NCBI RefSeq assembly: GCF_030247195.1
Contig: NC_080672.1
Span: 369,264,271 to 369,328,270, forward strand
Direction: 5' to 3'
Length of the DNA stretch: 64,000 nucleotides
Source: Topomyia yanbarensis
Taxonomy: Eukaryota > Arthropoda > Insecta > Diptera > Culicidae
Position 1 is the first letter of the stretch. Every line of letters begins with the position of its first letter. The notes beneath the pieces were generated by a model. That model saw nothing but the letters and a program-made list of their open reading frames with translations, had not been told where the DNA came from and made no database searches. This document shows positions 38,401 to 48,935 of this stretch, in pieces. The translations under genes and the position numbers were made by a program.

Positions 38401-39302
38401 CTCCGTACCTCGAAGTCCATAACGTTCCATGGTTTGCTGGAAAAAACAAACTGATACTGTTATTGTTCATGAATTATTTGCAGTTTCAACACTTTGATGC
38501 TCTGTATGAAACTTATCTGAAATCTGACAGATCTTAACATTTAGCTAATTTTTCTCAAATTTTCAAATTTGAAATTGACACGATTAAAAAGAGACAAACA
38601 AATTTAAGTGTACTATAGTTTTACGAATACATCCTTTACTACTGAAAAATCGTTTGTAAATTCGCTAACCGAACTTCCTGAATTATATGTAAGTTTGACC
38701 GTTATTCATTGCTCATTCAACCTCGAAGACCAATTTTTACTAATATTTTCTTTCCTGTTCACATGTTTTCAAATATTTACTGAACGTAACCTGCGCGTGT
38801 TATCATGATCTGTTTTCTTTCGAACACCTTGAAAAAAAAATATCCTTATCCACCACCGCCCAAAATTCCAAAATTACACATACTGCTGCGTGCGAATAAA
38901 AAAACAACACATTGCATCAACAACAACAACTACTACAAAACAACCAACAGCTACAAGAAAACCGTCGTCTTCGATCCGAGCAAGAGCGAAACATACCGCG
39001 CCCTGCAGGAGGGAGTTGGTGAGGGACAACTGCAGGAGGTTAACACGCCAATCCAACAGCGAACCTTCCAGCCGAACCGTTTAGTACCGGGAAAGGTGAG
39101 TGTGACTTGATCTTCTTTCGTATTTTACTTTCTATCTTTTAAAAAATTGTGCAAATTCCAGAAACCAAACGCCAATCATCCAGCTCCCCAGCCAGAGTTC
39201 ATTCAGCATGTCAACTCGATGGGCGAATCGTACGAGAAGATCCACCAGAGTGGATCTTTCAGACGTCTTATGCATCACGTACTGTCGGAGGCTGAGTACT
39301 GA
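20334..39302 (+). CDS. Zasp66: Zasp66-type Z-disc protein, PDZ-less isoform (6 exons)
   Basis: Exons: 20334-20429, 27453-27602, 27796-27852, 28316-28416, 38951-39095, 39162-39302; 229 residues. All junctions are GT-AG, and phases agree (0,0,0,2,0). Known family role: ALP/Enigma-type scaffold proteins bind alpha-actinin and stabilise muscle Z-discs and integrin attachment sites. The ZM motif, KQFNSPIGLYSDNNIENTL, lies at about residues 105-123. It is preceded by a conserved linker (RTTPLVLPGAKV, then ESYLRHHPNPAMRAPP). The C-terminus has DPSKSETYRALQE, PNRLVPGK and SGSFRRLM. No PDZ or LIM domain is encoded in the window. In relatives the PDZ exons precede the RTTPLVLPG segment, so they may lie upstream of the window. 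The 20334 start has a good context (caaacaATGG), which suggests an internal promoter giving a PDZ-less product. Family assignment is strong; Zasp66 orthology is likely from the exon text but was not searched. Confidence 0.8.
20430..27452 (+). other. Zasp66: 7.0-kb first intron
   Basis: Holds a Jockey-like fragment at 21395-22060 and a possible repeat at 24340-24660 ('cgtgcttgtcccgggaagga', family unknown). There is a short open frame at 23555-23914 (minus) without resemblance. I see no PDZ-coding exon. The rest is AT-rich and unassigned. Confidence 0.5.
21395..22060 (-). mobile_element. Jockey-like 3' fragment, copy 3
   Basis: Parallels 18580-19030: 'acagtgggtctttgatatat', then 'cgaagaccttctttagcggc', 'aacatttgtctattagccca' and 'aagtttctccaagtat'. 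The minus frame 21980-21711 (ERLIPKHTELLSNKP) is the longest coding remnant. The hairpin is eroded here. Confidence 0.5.
27453..27602 (+). CDS. Zasp66: Zasp66-type exon 2
   Basis: Acceptor 'cccattccag' after a pyrimidine tract; donor AAG|gtaatc; phase 0 on both sides; 50 residues. Includes RTTPLVLPGAKV and ESYLRHHPNPAMRAPP, the segment that follows the PDZ domain in insect Zasp66 proteins (recall). Confidence 0.85.
27796..27852 (+). CDS. Zasp66: Zasp66-type exon 3 (micro-exon)
   Basis: 19 residues, VAETMIQRVIGEEPPSGPK, between 'caatctag' and AAG|gttttt. It continues MKQK of exon 2 directly and leads into IVHKQF of exon 4. The donor is weak (only GT matches well downstream), so exon skipping is possible. 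Skipping 57 nt keeps the frame. Confidence 0.75.
28316..28416 (+). CDS. Zasp66: Zasp66-type exon 4, ZM motif
   Basis: Acceptor 'tatctctacag'; donor CC|gtaagt, leaving phase 2. Encodes IVHKQFNSPIGLYSDNN, the ZM motif that contacts the alpha-actinin rod and mediates Zasp self-association in flies (established for the family), then a Gln-rich tail. Read-through past the donor meets TAA at once. Confidence 0.9.
29675..29956 (-). pseudogene. I-like LINE C-terminal Cys/His segment
   Basis: A 93-residue frame with VRALTGHCKLNYDMATIQR, then YYSCHLCESDYGTSCNLICN, the post-RNase H zinc knuckle. It ends in LKLKDMLLFLW with a stop, close to the natural end of such ORFs. It is the downstream end of the minus-strand LINE. 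Confidence 0.7.
30913..31200 (-). pseudogene. I-like LINE reverse transcriptase fragment
   Basis: Encodes VPSYITNWIHAMLSNR, GCPQNGILSLLLWNLITDGL and TYGFAYDYHIMI, corresponding to RT motifs before and at the palm. In functional relatives the last reads FADD; here the first Asp is Tyr, so this copy is catalytically dead even where open. The preceding frame, 31343-31110, supplies DIEDAFDKVSFE. Confidence 0.75.
32690..32932 (-). pseudogene. LINE ORF1 (gag-like) CCHC region
   Basis: An 80-residue frame with FDKVRLPGRLFVPRVMSCTN followed by repeated Cys/His knuckles (CWKCGGSYVDDSC and CFHCGGNPHNLP). Nucleic-acid binding is expected of the family. The frame is cut at both ends; upstream residues continue in another frame to about 33010. 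Confidence 0.7.
35714..36240 (+). CDS. candidate alternative last exon (Gln/Ser/Pro-rich), Zasp66 locus
   Basis: After 'gatctttctttcctg' the first AG is at 35712-35713. From 35714 the frame reads EQRRLGQENQLKNKYPFQSY, then a Ser-rich stretch, PPPVPPLPGDYY and poly-Gln/His, ending at TGA 35939-35941. AATAAA at 36217-36222 would end the transcript near 36240. Acceptor phase 0 does not match exon 4 (phase 2) but fits exon 2, exon 3 or exon 1. If an earlier AG (35663-35664) is used, the phase fits exon 4. Coding character (low-complexity but stop-free, GC-richer than its surroundings) and the poly(A) signal support a real exon. Membership in this gene is inferred from position. Confidence 0.45.
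38951..39095 (+). CDS. Zasp66: Zasp66-type exon 5
   Basis: Acceptor 'caaccaacag', with a poor pyrimidine tract. It is chosen because it restores phase from exon 4 (CC+C gives Pro) and yields YKKTVVFDPSKSETYRALQE. Donor AAG|gtgagt, phase 0. Carries the conserved NRLVPGK end. Confidence 0.8.
39162..39302 (+). CDS. Zasp66: Zasp66-type last exon
   Basis: Follows a 66-bp intron with acceptor 'caaattccag'. It encodes 46 residues from KPNANHPAPQ to HHVLSEAEY and stops at TGA 39300-39302. The block HQSGSFRRLMHHVL matches the conserved C-terminal signature of Zasp66-like proteins (recall). Confidence 0.85.
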   Translation, partial: KPNANHPAPQPEFIQHVNSMGESYEKIHQSGSFRRLMHHVLSEAEY

Positions 39303-40224
39303 GGAAATGTGTTGCCCTATATTACTAGCTTTCTAGGTTAAGTGAGAGAGGCACAGTTTATTCACATTGTTGAGCAAGAAAAGCGCTTTTATCGACCAAA
39401 ACAAACAGCTGACACCATAGGTACTACACAACTATTACCAAACATCTTATGTTTTAGTAGAATATACGAATTTTACGCAGTCTATAGAACTGTTTTGAGA
39501 TTGGAGATATCAACTCAATTGTTGGATTTATTGTAAACAACACGTTGTTGAAAAACTCATACAGACGTCGGATACGTTAATCACATTCAGCGATTGCTGG
39601 TGAATTTAGTAGTTTATTAATTATTCGAGCAAATACAAGCAAACTGGTTAGTTTTTGAATCATTAATTTTTGTCATGTAACATAACTAAACTAAACATAT
39701 TTATAAATGTTGACAATGTATTTTATTTTCTGTTAAGTTTACAATTTTTAAAACGGTTTCCGGATTTCTTCTGTAAATTGCTTACACGACTGGAACAATT
39801 AGTTCATCCAATCGTTGGGCAAGTTGTAGCAGACAATCTCAAGGGAAACGCAATCGAGTGAATGTTCTAGTCAAAACATCGTTACACTTTAAGTCAAAGA
39901 TAAAAATCACACGCCTCGCACCACAGAGAGATGGCTTTGGAGAATGAAGCAGTGATTTTTATTGTGTTTGATAAAAACAAAAGTTAGCGAAATCAATACC
40001 TATACATATAGTTATAACGGCAATTCAATTTCATCAGCCTCTGTTCTTGTATCACTTAACTTAACTTATTCGAACCATTACTTTACACTTTTATTAGGTA
40101 AACGAGTGCCCAGAGGTTATAGACTTGGTACACAAGCTGAGGAGAAGAAAACGTGGCATTAACTTTAGTATCGGGGTAACCGCTAGTAGGAATGCTTTTC
40201 AGAGAGCCAGAGTAAACGAATAAA
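39303..40224 (+). other. Zasp66: probable 3' UTR of the Zasp66-type gene
   Basis: Non-coding sequence follows the TGA. The first good AATAAA I notice is at 40219-40224 ('acgaataaagc'). Short frames inside are not credible genes. The true end is uncertain. Confidence 0.35.
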
Positions 40225-40359
40225 GCAGATGAACAAAAGTCAAAAGTTCTGGATTTGGTCCCTTTATTGTATCCGAAAATCATTTTTGAACAAATAAGGT
40301 TAGTAAGTTTCTGGTATACATAGTTGCATTTAAATGATTTTTACTTAACCCTCCGGGAA

Positions 40360-40690
40360 TCGCGCAGTGCGAGCGAATAAAGAAGCTATAGCCTAGGCTC
40401 ATTAGCCAGGACAGTGCTGAATACTTTTGTCCCATCCCAGGAACCTAGGACCAAAGGAGTGACATGAACCCTCTTAGCCAAGTCACTCCCACCGATTTAT
40501 CAAATCCCCATCAAATTGAAACGGTCGGTACGGTTGTCCACGTTTCGTCCTTATTCAAGGTTAGAAATAATTCGTTGATTAAATTCTTTATTAAATGAAT
40601 AATTTAATTGCCGTATAATTTTTAATCATCTTCACTTTGTACGTTGCACAGTTGGCCTGGCCGCTTTAATATTTGTGTCGATTACCATAT
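40360..40690 (+). mobile_element. SINE-like repeat family 2, copy 1
   Basis: Includes 'agcctaggctcattagccag', 'aaacggtcggtacggttgtc' and 'gaataatttaattgccgtat'. The same blocks in the same order occur on the opposite strand at 48020-48330. It has SINE length, no coding frame and no clear pol III boxes. Confidence 0.5.
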
Positions 40691-41357
40691 TTACCACAAA
40701 CATTAATATTGACAAGAAAAATTGTAGGCGAACGTCTGCAATTTTCCAGGATCCCTACATGTATTGGATGTGTATGTGCAGACTAGACTAGACTAGACCC
40801 TCCGGAAGTCAGGCAGCGCACTGAAAGCACAAATCATAAACGCTAGGATCTGCGTCCTAATCAAAACACAATGAAATATATCACATGGCAAAATCTTTAC
40901 TGAAATTCGAATTCCGGGATGAATTTTCTGCAGTTCCACTATAAAACAGTGAGCAGATCCATGACCTCGTTCGATGAAATAACCATTGAAGGATACGATC
41001 GGAACAAGTAGGAACCGTTTAGCAGTCAACTCCTTCCAAATATATCCATTGTGTGGTGAACAGTTATCAAAATACATCTAAGAGGATCATAAATGTCGAA
41101 AGCTGTAAATATCCATCTGAGGATGTCAGACAATTCGATCAATAATGGATTTAATCTTTGCTTGAAATAAGAGGACAGGATATAGTTGTTCATTTCGAAG
41201 ATTTTCGAGACCATGAGCTACTTGCTCTGGTTTTCTAATAAGATTAGTTTTCTAATAGCACTTACTTGAGTAATTATAATAGGTCATTTATCAAGGAAGG
41301 AACTAGAACACTGCTTAAGGCTGCGCTTCAGACCGCGTTTAGCAGATTATAAGTCTA
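40691..41357. other. unassigned DNA with a short (CTAGA)n run
   Basis: A run of 'gactagactagacta' lies at 40780-40797, next to 'ccctccggaagtcaggcagc'. That phrase resembles 'ccctccgggaatcgcgcag' at 40369, so it may be another copy of the same repeat edge. No gene. Confidence 0.35.
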
Positions 41358-42296
41358 GGGGCAGATCACTTGTGATGGATTTTTTAAAATTAGCTAAATT
41401 AACCCATTATTGCCCAACCTACTATATATAGCAGGTGCTAAGAATAACTCCTATTACTCAATTAATAACGCAGAACAGGCATTATCAACGAGTTAATATT
41501 GTTCATATACTCTTGCAGAATATGTTTAGAGAAGTTAGAGTGGTTAAACCGGTGTTTATGTTTTGTTTTTAATCAATTTTCACTTAAGGGGTTACACATT
41601 TTTGTTAGCATGAAAAAATATCGAATTTTTGTAAATTAGATATTCTGAAACTACATACGCTGAGGAAAACTTTACTCAAAGTTTCATTAAGATCGGAATA
41701 CTACAACTTAAGTTACAGCTATTCATTGGCCGCTACCCATTCACCACTTGTAGGCGGTACGTAGTGTTTGATACGCTAGACCGTTGACTCGCTGCACCGA
41801 CAGTAAAACTCGATTATCTCGGAGTTGTATTTTGTTGATAAGTTCATCCGCGACGATCACGATATCTCAGGAACCGATTAACCGATCAATCCTTAATTTT
41901 CACTGGTTGTTCCTTATAATATCAGCTACTTTGAGTACAAAAATAATTTTACTGAAATGACCACATCATTTTTCTTCGATCGGAAAACACAATTTGTGAT
42001 GCGCGTGAAAAATAAGTTGGGCAATAATGGGTTAAATGCATTTCCTTCCATCAAAATAGAAATTCGTTATGTATTTTTCGTTGCGTGCCATGTATTTTGC
42101 GTTGCGTGTAAGACGTCAAAACCCTACAAAAAATTAGCCCTACATTCAACAAAACGAACAAAGTGAATCAGCGTAAGACGTTTGTTAAACAAAGTTTTCT
42201 GCGAGGGAGTGCAAAGTTGATGCAAAAATGAAAATTAAATGCATTTTTTTCTAATTTCATGCAAATTTGTTATACATTTCTTGAGTGATCTGCCCC
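41358..42296. mobile_element. 939-bp TIR element with TA flanks and inner TIR pair
   Basis: The outer ends are GGGGCAGATCACT and AGTGATCTGCCCC, directly flanked by TA (41356-41357 and 42297-42298). Inside, a perfect 20-bp inverted pair, TTAACCCATTATTGCCCAAC, lies at 41399-41418 and 42016-42035; this could be a second element nested in the first. No transposase frame. Size and TA flanks fit a Tc1/mariner-like MITE. Confidence 0.7.
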
Positions 42297-44100
42297 TATT
42301 TATAAGTACTATAGCGTTCACTAAATCATCGGGGCGTTTTTGTGTTTTTGAAATCTTGAGCGCAGTTGTGCGTGGATGATTGCATGTTCGCCTTTGTGTA
42401 TCATGGCGAGAAGCTCGAGCGTTTGTAAGTTAACTTGTCCAATCGCGTGGGTTTTTGTATGTCGCTAGCGTGTATAAATTCGATTTTATAACCGTGTGGT
42501 CAGTTGCATATTCGCGTGTATTCTTCAATGATTGCGCGGACCATAAATATGATACTTAATTTTAGGTACGCGGTTCAGATGCTAGACGAGAGTGGGTTTC
42601 CCCGTATCACTAGAGTTCCCAGTCATGTCACCATGGAACGTGTTGTCAAGTGGATATGAGCGTTATTTTTTTGATTTCTAAATTTATAAGTACTGAACGC
42701 TTGTCACGGGTGTGCTATCATGTTTGGGAAATCGTGCATGCGGGTATGCTTGGATGATCACAAAAGGCTGCCAAAGAACGTTGATATTTTGTCATCTTTG
42801 AGAGTCCTGACATGGGGCATTCCAAGTATAAGAATTCCAAAGCAAAGCTCATCGCCAAACCCAGGGCACCTCCAGAGAGAACTTGGCCCAAAACCCACTT
42901 TGTACATAATTGCGACCATAATATAAGTGGATAATCAAGGTCGCCAAGTTACTACTAAAATTGATCACAATGTAGCTCATCTAAAAGTAAAGTAAAAATA
43001 TAAAGTCTAAAGTAAAAGTAGTCGTAGTCAAAGCTTCCATGTGACATAATCACTGTAATACTACTTTAATGGAAAAGCCCCCGGACCAGCATCATGCCGA
43101 GGAAAATTGCTACACCGCTCCTTATTGCAACAATAAAAGAGCGTTTGACATAATTGTTTGCTTTAAGAGATCAGTTTGCATTTCGTGACTAACAGCAAAG
43201 AAAGGAAAACATACATATTGTCGAAGAGAACGACGTTCGACATAGCGGATCCTACCAAAATCACTCGAAACTATTCAGATTTGAGATAGGATTGCTTTCA
43301 ATCCAGTAAAACAGGCACCACACCATCGATCTCAACTTTATGTGCTGGATTATAGACACGATTATTCAGCGTGAAAGACCTGTCCCAATCAATGGTTTAT
43401 GTCTGCTTTAGACGAGAAATCGCAACCCAGAACTTAACTGCGCGAGCTATTGACATGTTGGAGCCCAACGAATAATGTTGCGTAAGGGTATGATTCAAAA
43501 CGAGATCGATGAGTTCCAAACGGCGAGTCTGAATCATTGATGACGATTCTGGTTCGACGACCATCAGGCAGATTTTTTTCTAAGAAGATCAAGCACGATG
43601 CTTGAAATAGTACAATATGCGCACCAGTAGAAATGCTTCGATATGTGTAATGCAGTTCTCGGAACAACCTCAATCTTCTATAAATCCGCTAATGACTTGA
43701 ACAGAAAAGATAATATTTTTACGATCAATACCTTAAGATCGTGAAAATTCTTGTATTTTCATAAAGAAATCCGGGTCATCCCGGAGACAAACTGACAGGA
43801 AGTGTATGGTTCATATATACCACTGATTGTACAACGGCGCTAGTATACCATCAACATTGAACCAATATTTTCCGACAAATTTTCTTTCACTTGGTTAATT
43901 GATGATTATCATGAAAAATCGCAGAGATTTTAGATGTGTAACACTTATTTGAGCACCAGAAAATATGACGAATTCCAGCGATTCAAAAGTGGTAATATTT
44001 AGTACAGTTATATGTGTCATCCGTTCGTATCACGATGTAATGTTATTTACTATAAAAAGAAACTGGGTGTTGTGTGTAAACAGCGTCAAGAAATGTTTGG
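42297..44100. other. unassigned DNA
   Basis: No gene recognised. 'tttataagtact' occurs at both 42300 and 42686, bracketing about 390 bp, which may be a small element or duplication. Remaining frames (for example 42720-42926 and 43434-43673 minus) show no family. Confidence 0.35.
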
Positions 44101-44104
44101 GTTT

Positions 44105-44225
44105 GATTTTTTCAGAATCTGTACCCGACCCGAACGCGAAAATTCGAAATTTGAAGAACCCGTAAATTTAAACTCCCGGGTTTGGGTCGGGTTCCGGGTT
44201 CAAAAACCCGAACCCGACCATCTCT
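44105..44225. repeat. CCCGAA/TTCGGG-rich foldback
   Basis: Repeated 'acccgaacccg' and its complement 'cgggttcgggt'-type text. The end 44186-44219 forms a near-perfect 14-bp hairpin around 'caaa'. It is non-coding despite open frames on both strands. Confidence 0.6.
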
Positions 44226-46041
44226 AATGTGTACATGTACCGCTACACGATGTACGGCTGGATGATGCCAAATCAGCAATCGATTCACTGATACTGCTGA
44301 CACAAAGAATGTGCAAAAATATTGAGCAGCATATATCACAACAGGGTTTTAGATGCGTGCATCGCAGCCGAGCTCTCATCTGGTAATGAATATTGCTTCT
44401 GATTTTTACCAAACGGTGTCTTCTAGCTTATTTGATCTGACTTTGTCTTCGTTCTTTTATGCTGCGTCAAATTCTCAAGTTGACCAGAATTTCAGTTCTT
44501 GTTCCCCTGCTTAGCATCTTTAAGAAATTTCAGATGTTTCGCATCGCTCCGCTAACGGTAATTGTAGATTCAATAAGATTACTCCAAGTGGCGGCAAGCT
44601 TCTTTTAATTTACAAACCACCTGCCAGTTGGTGTTCCCCCACTGCTAACGATGATTTTCAGTGCTAAATGGCTTCCTCCAATTCAATATCCAAACACATT
44701 TAATTCTCTTCCTGGGGCATAGTCATCAGGTCAGTCTCGAATATTCTTTGCAAGTATTCTTTAAATTCTTCACCGTTGTGCTAGATATTATTGCACTATA
44801 CTATACTACTTATCATCGCAAATCAGTCCAAAAAAGATCAGCAAATCAAATAGAAAATGGGAGAAACAGGCGATCATGGGCAGTATATTTGTCCCTAAGA
44901 AGACATCATGCTTGACTAGTGGTATGCTCAAGATCACAAATTGTGTCTCCGTTTTTTTAGCAAGCGTCAATCCGATGATAGCTTAATCCCGACACTAAGT
45001 CAGTGTCGGATTCTGATGAGAAGACGTCGAAAGGCAAATTCCATAACTAAATTAGATAGTTTTACCAGATCTATGTCCAACGAAATTAAAGAAAAAAGAC
45101 TTGTTTAGGGGAGCGTTCCTAATGGTGGACCATTTTTCACGTGTATGTTTTGCTAGTGCAATGAAACTTTGGGCAGAGTCTGACATTGAGACTACTTTGA
45201 AGTCCGTTTTTATCAATACTCTACTCAGCTTATCTCGATTCTTTGGATGTTACATGAAAACATCCTTATTGACATTCTTATCTCATTGCTCAGCATGGCT
45301 TGATTTTCTTGCCTGTTTCATTGGAGCCATTCGTGTTGTTAATTCCGCCAACACTCTGTTCGGTACTCGTAGCATGTTGTCACTCGATGCTGGTGCCTAT
45401 TTTGATTGCAGTTGCTTCAACTTAGTTGACTTTGCACCTGTCAAACAAAGCTATCCCATTTTCAGAAGGTAACTTCATTATTGGTTTCTTCGAACTGCTT
45501 CCTTGGGTCATCTCTTCGATTGTAATTTTGTACTCTTCGTTTGAGTTTTTTGGTCTTTTAGGATGAAGTATATTTCCCCATTTCTGACATCACTGTTGTC
45601 TACTGCTTCAGCGTACTATTCTACTAGGGTGGTGGGACAATCTAACATGCTGTAATGCTATTCACAGAAAATAGGGGTATTCCATGATACCTTTGTTTAA
45701 ATCAACAGTTGGCGGCTCATTTGAGCTTGTGGTCGCACCCCTGGCTGCAATCGACCTGGACTAGCTGAAGTTGAACATAGAATAAGTAGATAACTATGCT
45801 TGGGAGCAGCAAAACATCTTTCAATGTAAAACTCCTAGTAATCCTAAAGTGTTTATTGATCAATACCAGCGCCGGCTAGGCCCGAACGTAGATCGCGGAA
45901 GGAAAGGGCAGGAATGGTTAGGCCGATACTTGCTTTTGCTAGAGGCCGTATATACTACTGCGAACTCCACAATTATCACAGGAGGATATTTTTGTTAGTA
46001 AGAGTATAGAAGTTGGATCTACTTCTTCTTTACCGACGCCA
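44226..46041. other. unassigned DNA with faint LINE endonuclease traces
   Basis: At 44560-44900 + reading frames hint at a LINE endonuclease (short 'FTNHLPVGVP'-like segment) but are too broken to assign. The frame 45101-45472 has no recognisable domain. Confidence 0.3.
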
Positions 46042-46217
46042 GAGAGGTGACTTCAATATCTGGCCTAGATATCGATCCACCAAACTCATAGACCGGGGAC
46101 CAACGGCTTTACTTCCCTTCCGAAGGAAGACGTGGCCACAGAATTGAGAACCGCCACTCAATTCCAGGCAACTGGAATGAGTGGCGGTGACGCTTACCAC
46201 TCAACCACCGGCGCCGT
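46042..46217 (-). mobile_element. tRNA-related SINE, copy 2
   Basis: Shares 'ggccggggaccaacggcttt'-type text ('gaccggggaccaacggcttt'), 'ccttccgaaggaagacgtgg' and the end 'cttaccactcaaccaccggc' with 15341-15537. On minus the box A-like TGGTTGAGTGGTAAGCG is intact, while box B has been replaced by an internal inverted duplication ('ccgccactcaattcca' and 'tggaatgagtggcgg'). Confidence 0.6.
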
Positions 46218-46624
46218 TTCAACAGTTGGCGGTTCATTTGATGTATATTACTGAAAACCTCGTCTGACGCACGCCTTTCGTTAGTTATCCGTTTCATGTT
46301 AGACCGAATCGAGGATCGGAAATCGAGCAAGCATCTACCATCCAGAAAAAAAACATCTGAAGAAATAACCAGAAAAAAACAATGTCCTATGGAATGCCCA
46401 ACTTCATTTTTCTATACGACCGTTGTTTGACTAGATGATTACAATTTTAATATTATTTCCATGGGTTCTCTTTGGGCTTACCTTTTGGATGACGATGACC
46501 TTCTAGTCGACAGAGTAGACATCTTATGTTCTTATCGCAACTCGTGTCTCCTTGTGAATTGTATGCACGGTCTGCATCATTGTCGACATCAAGAGTTCTT
46601 TCCGTGTGGTTGAATCGTAAGTAT

Positions 46625-47395
46625 TTCGAACTACAACCATCACTTGACGTGGAGGCTGCTTCAAATGTTCCGTTGGGCGTAGTGAATTTTGACACCTTTC
46701 TAATATCTCGCGCTATGGTTACTGCAGCATCTAGAAAATTGAAGTGCTCGTATATTCCTGGACCGGATGGCACCCTTGCTGTTGTACTCTTTCGATCTTT
46801 CCAGTAGCTGAGCCGCGTTTTTCATTTTCAACCATTCATTCGAACAACAAGAATTTCCGGTGGGCTGGAAACAGTCGTTTGTTTCCTGTGCACAAAAACT
46901 ATAACCGTCGAGATGTACAGAACTACTGTGGTATAACCAACCTTTCTCCCGCACCAAAGCTTTTCGAAATTATTGACGACGAACACATTTTACGTGCTTC
47001 AAAATTTTATGTCAGACTTTTTTTTGCGATTTGGAGCTTCGAATAGGCCGGTATCGTGGTTGTTATCGTACTTGACCAACTGGTTGTTATGTGTTAAGCT
47101 CGGTTCGAGCCTTTCACCCCCGTTTATTAGGACATCTAAGATCCCGCAAGGGCAGCAACTTAGAACTACTAGTTTTTGTTATATTTTTTAATGAAGTGTC
47201 AGCTTCACTGGGCTTTAGCTGTAAGCTCGCATATGCCGATGACCTGAAGATCTGCACGGTGGTGCATTCCGCTGAAGATTGCATCCAGCTGCAAGCGCTG
47301 TGCGATACAATTGTAGACTGTTTCGCAAGAATAGACGTCAGCATCTCTAAATGTACCGTAATGAACTTTTATCGTTTCAAGGACCCGATATAATA
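46625..47395 (+). mobile_element. Jockey/CR1-like LINE reverse transcriptase remnant
   Basis: Three frames in turn give the RT order: SRKLKCSYIPGPDGTLAVVL (46720), DVQNYCGITNLSPAPKLFEI (46915), SWLLSYLTNWLLCVKLG (47055), GIPQGS-like KIPQGQQLRTT (47140), and LAYADDLKICTV with KCTVMNFYRFKD (47230-47390). YADD is kept, but stops and shifts separate the blocks. It is a different copy, and probably a different family, from the LINE at 7781-10340. Confidence 0.75.
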
Positions 47396-48019
47396 TGACT
47401 ACCATATCAATGGTGCTGTTCTGAGTAGGGCGGACTAAATGGTGACCCTAGGTATTCTACTAAATCCAAAATTCTGTTTCCACACTCACTACGCGTTGAT
47501 TATTTCGTCTTAAGAATAGCTAAAGATTTCACGGATTCACGTTGTCTGAAGTTGTTCACACCTGCGTCCAATTTTGAAAAATTCATCGTCTGTCTGGGCG
47601 CCAAACGACGTCACGTGAAACATAAGAATCGGGGGTGTTCAAGAAAAGGTTTATTCGACTTACCCTCAGGAATTCACCGTTACGTGATCCTTTGAATATT
47701 CCACCGTATCCCAATAAATGTCATCTGATAGGCCTTGAAACCCTTGAATTAAACTAGGCGTAAAACTCTTATTTTTTCTAGACAAAATGGGTCAATCAAC
47801 TACTACTAAAATAATGTGTTTTACCATAACAACAATGTTAATTTGGAAATGCGGAAGTTTTTTTTCCATTTCCTGTAAAAAATGCAAAATGTGGGTTAAC
47901 CCCTTTTGGACGCCAGCCATTCATTCTATTTTATCTTAACCCTTACACATCCAGTAATGTAAGACATTCTGGATAACATTGAAAGCTATTATTCAGCGTT
48001 TTTATGTAAACATTATTAT
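47396..48019. other. unassigned DNA
   Basis: Decayed sequence following the LINE RT. No gene or repeat partner noticed. Confidence 0.35.
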
Positions 48020-48330
48020 TATTAAAACAGCCAAGCCCACGGTGCAGAGTTGAGTTTGAAGATGATTCAAAATAATACGGTAATTAAATTATTCATTCGA
48101 TGAATCCTATTTTAAGTCTTTAAGAAGAAGGAAACGAGGCCAACCGTGCTATGCCGACCGTTCTGTTGTATCGGTTTGGGTAATCATAGGGGGTTATGTG
48201 GTAAACGCGGTTAATGTTTCATCTTTGTTAATAACATCGTAGGATAGGACAGACGTATTTTACCCAGGCAGTTGAGCCTAAGTTTATACGCCTTCAGTCG
48301 CTCTTTGAAAGTAATAAACAAAGAAAAAGA
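48020..48330 (-). mobile_element. SINE-like repeat family 2, copy 2 (inverted)
   Basis: The reverse complement contains 'acttaggctcaactgcctgg', 'gaacggtcggcatagcacgg' and 'gaataatttaattaccgtat' in the order seen at 40360-40690. It is strongly diverged, so insertion is old. Confidence 0.45.
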
Positions 48331-48783
48331 TATTTTTAGTAAGCGCAACTGGTGGCATTTCGTTGAACGTCTTGTCACTGAGAACTGACTGACGATTTGA
48401 AATGCCACCGGCAAGTAGCAACTTGTCACTAGCCGGCGCTACGATCTACAAGCAAACGCTATACGGGCATTGTATGCAAAGTTGGATACAATTGGGATTC
48501 ATACATATGATCCTCCGGATGGTTATAAAGCACGAACCTGTATTTCTAGCTCTGTGGTCTTGTGATGGACTGCAGTTGTTCCAACATAGTATACTCTCTA
48601 AGACGAAAACAAAAGAAAAGGAAAAAAAGCATTGTGACATAATATAATTTCTTATGGGTTCAAATGCCATTTTTTATTTCGATCCTGAGCGAATTATTCC
48701 TTATCTGAATTTTCTCTTGAAAGGTCCATTTTGCTAGCTTGTTGGTTTAATCCATTTTTATCTTTAAGTTTCATTTGGAAAAG

Positions 48784-48935
48784 CCTCTCTTTGTTTACTT
48801 TCTCATTCAATTATTACGGTTTCACTATAAAATTTGCGAATAATTTTCTAGTACAGATCGAAACATAACTCCATTCACTAACATATTATGCAGTGAGTTA
48901 AGGGGTTAATGTAAAAGCGAACAAGCTGTTAATAG
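48784..48935 (+). repeat. diverged direct repeat upstream of the SAM-like gene
   Basis: 'ctctctttgtttactttctc' followed by 'attattacggtttcac' and 'cagatcgaaacataac' matches 50126-50250 ('ctctcttcgtttactttcta', 'attattactaactcac', 'catatcgaaagaatataac'). The pair brackets the gene at 49309-50094. Confidence 0.5.

Larger units (their letters stand above)
28417..38950 (+). other. Zasp66: 10.5-kb intron
   Basis: Contains a nearly complete but dead I-like LINE on the opposite strand (29640-33010) and the alternative terminal exon at 35714-36240. Stretches 33011-35540 and 36241-38900 show no gene; they are AT-rich with short frames only. Confidence 0.55.

Noticed and set aside
44012..44339. Overlapping frames with repeated Pro/Arg/Gly
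   Set aside because: Produced by CCCGAA/TTCGGG-rich repeat sequence on both strands.
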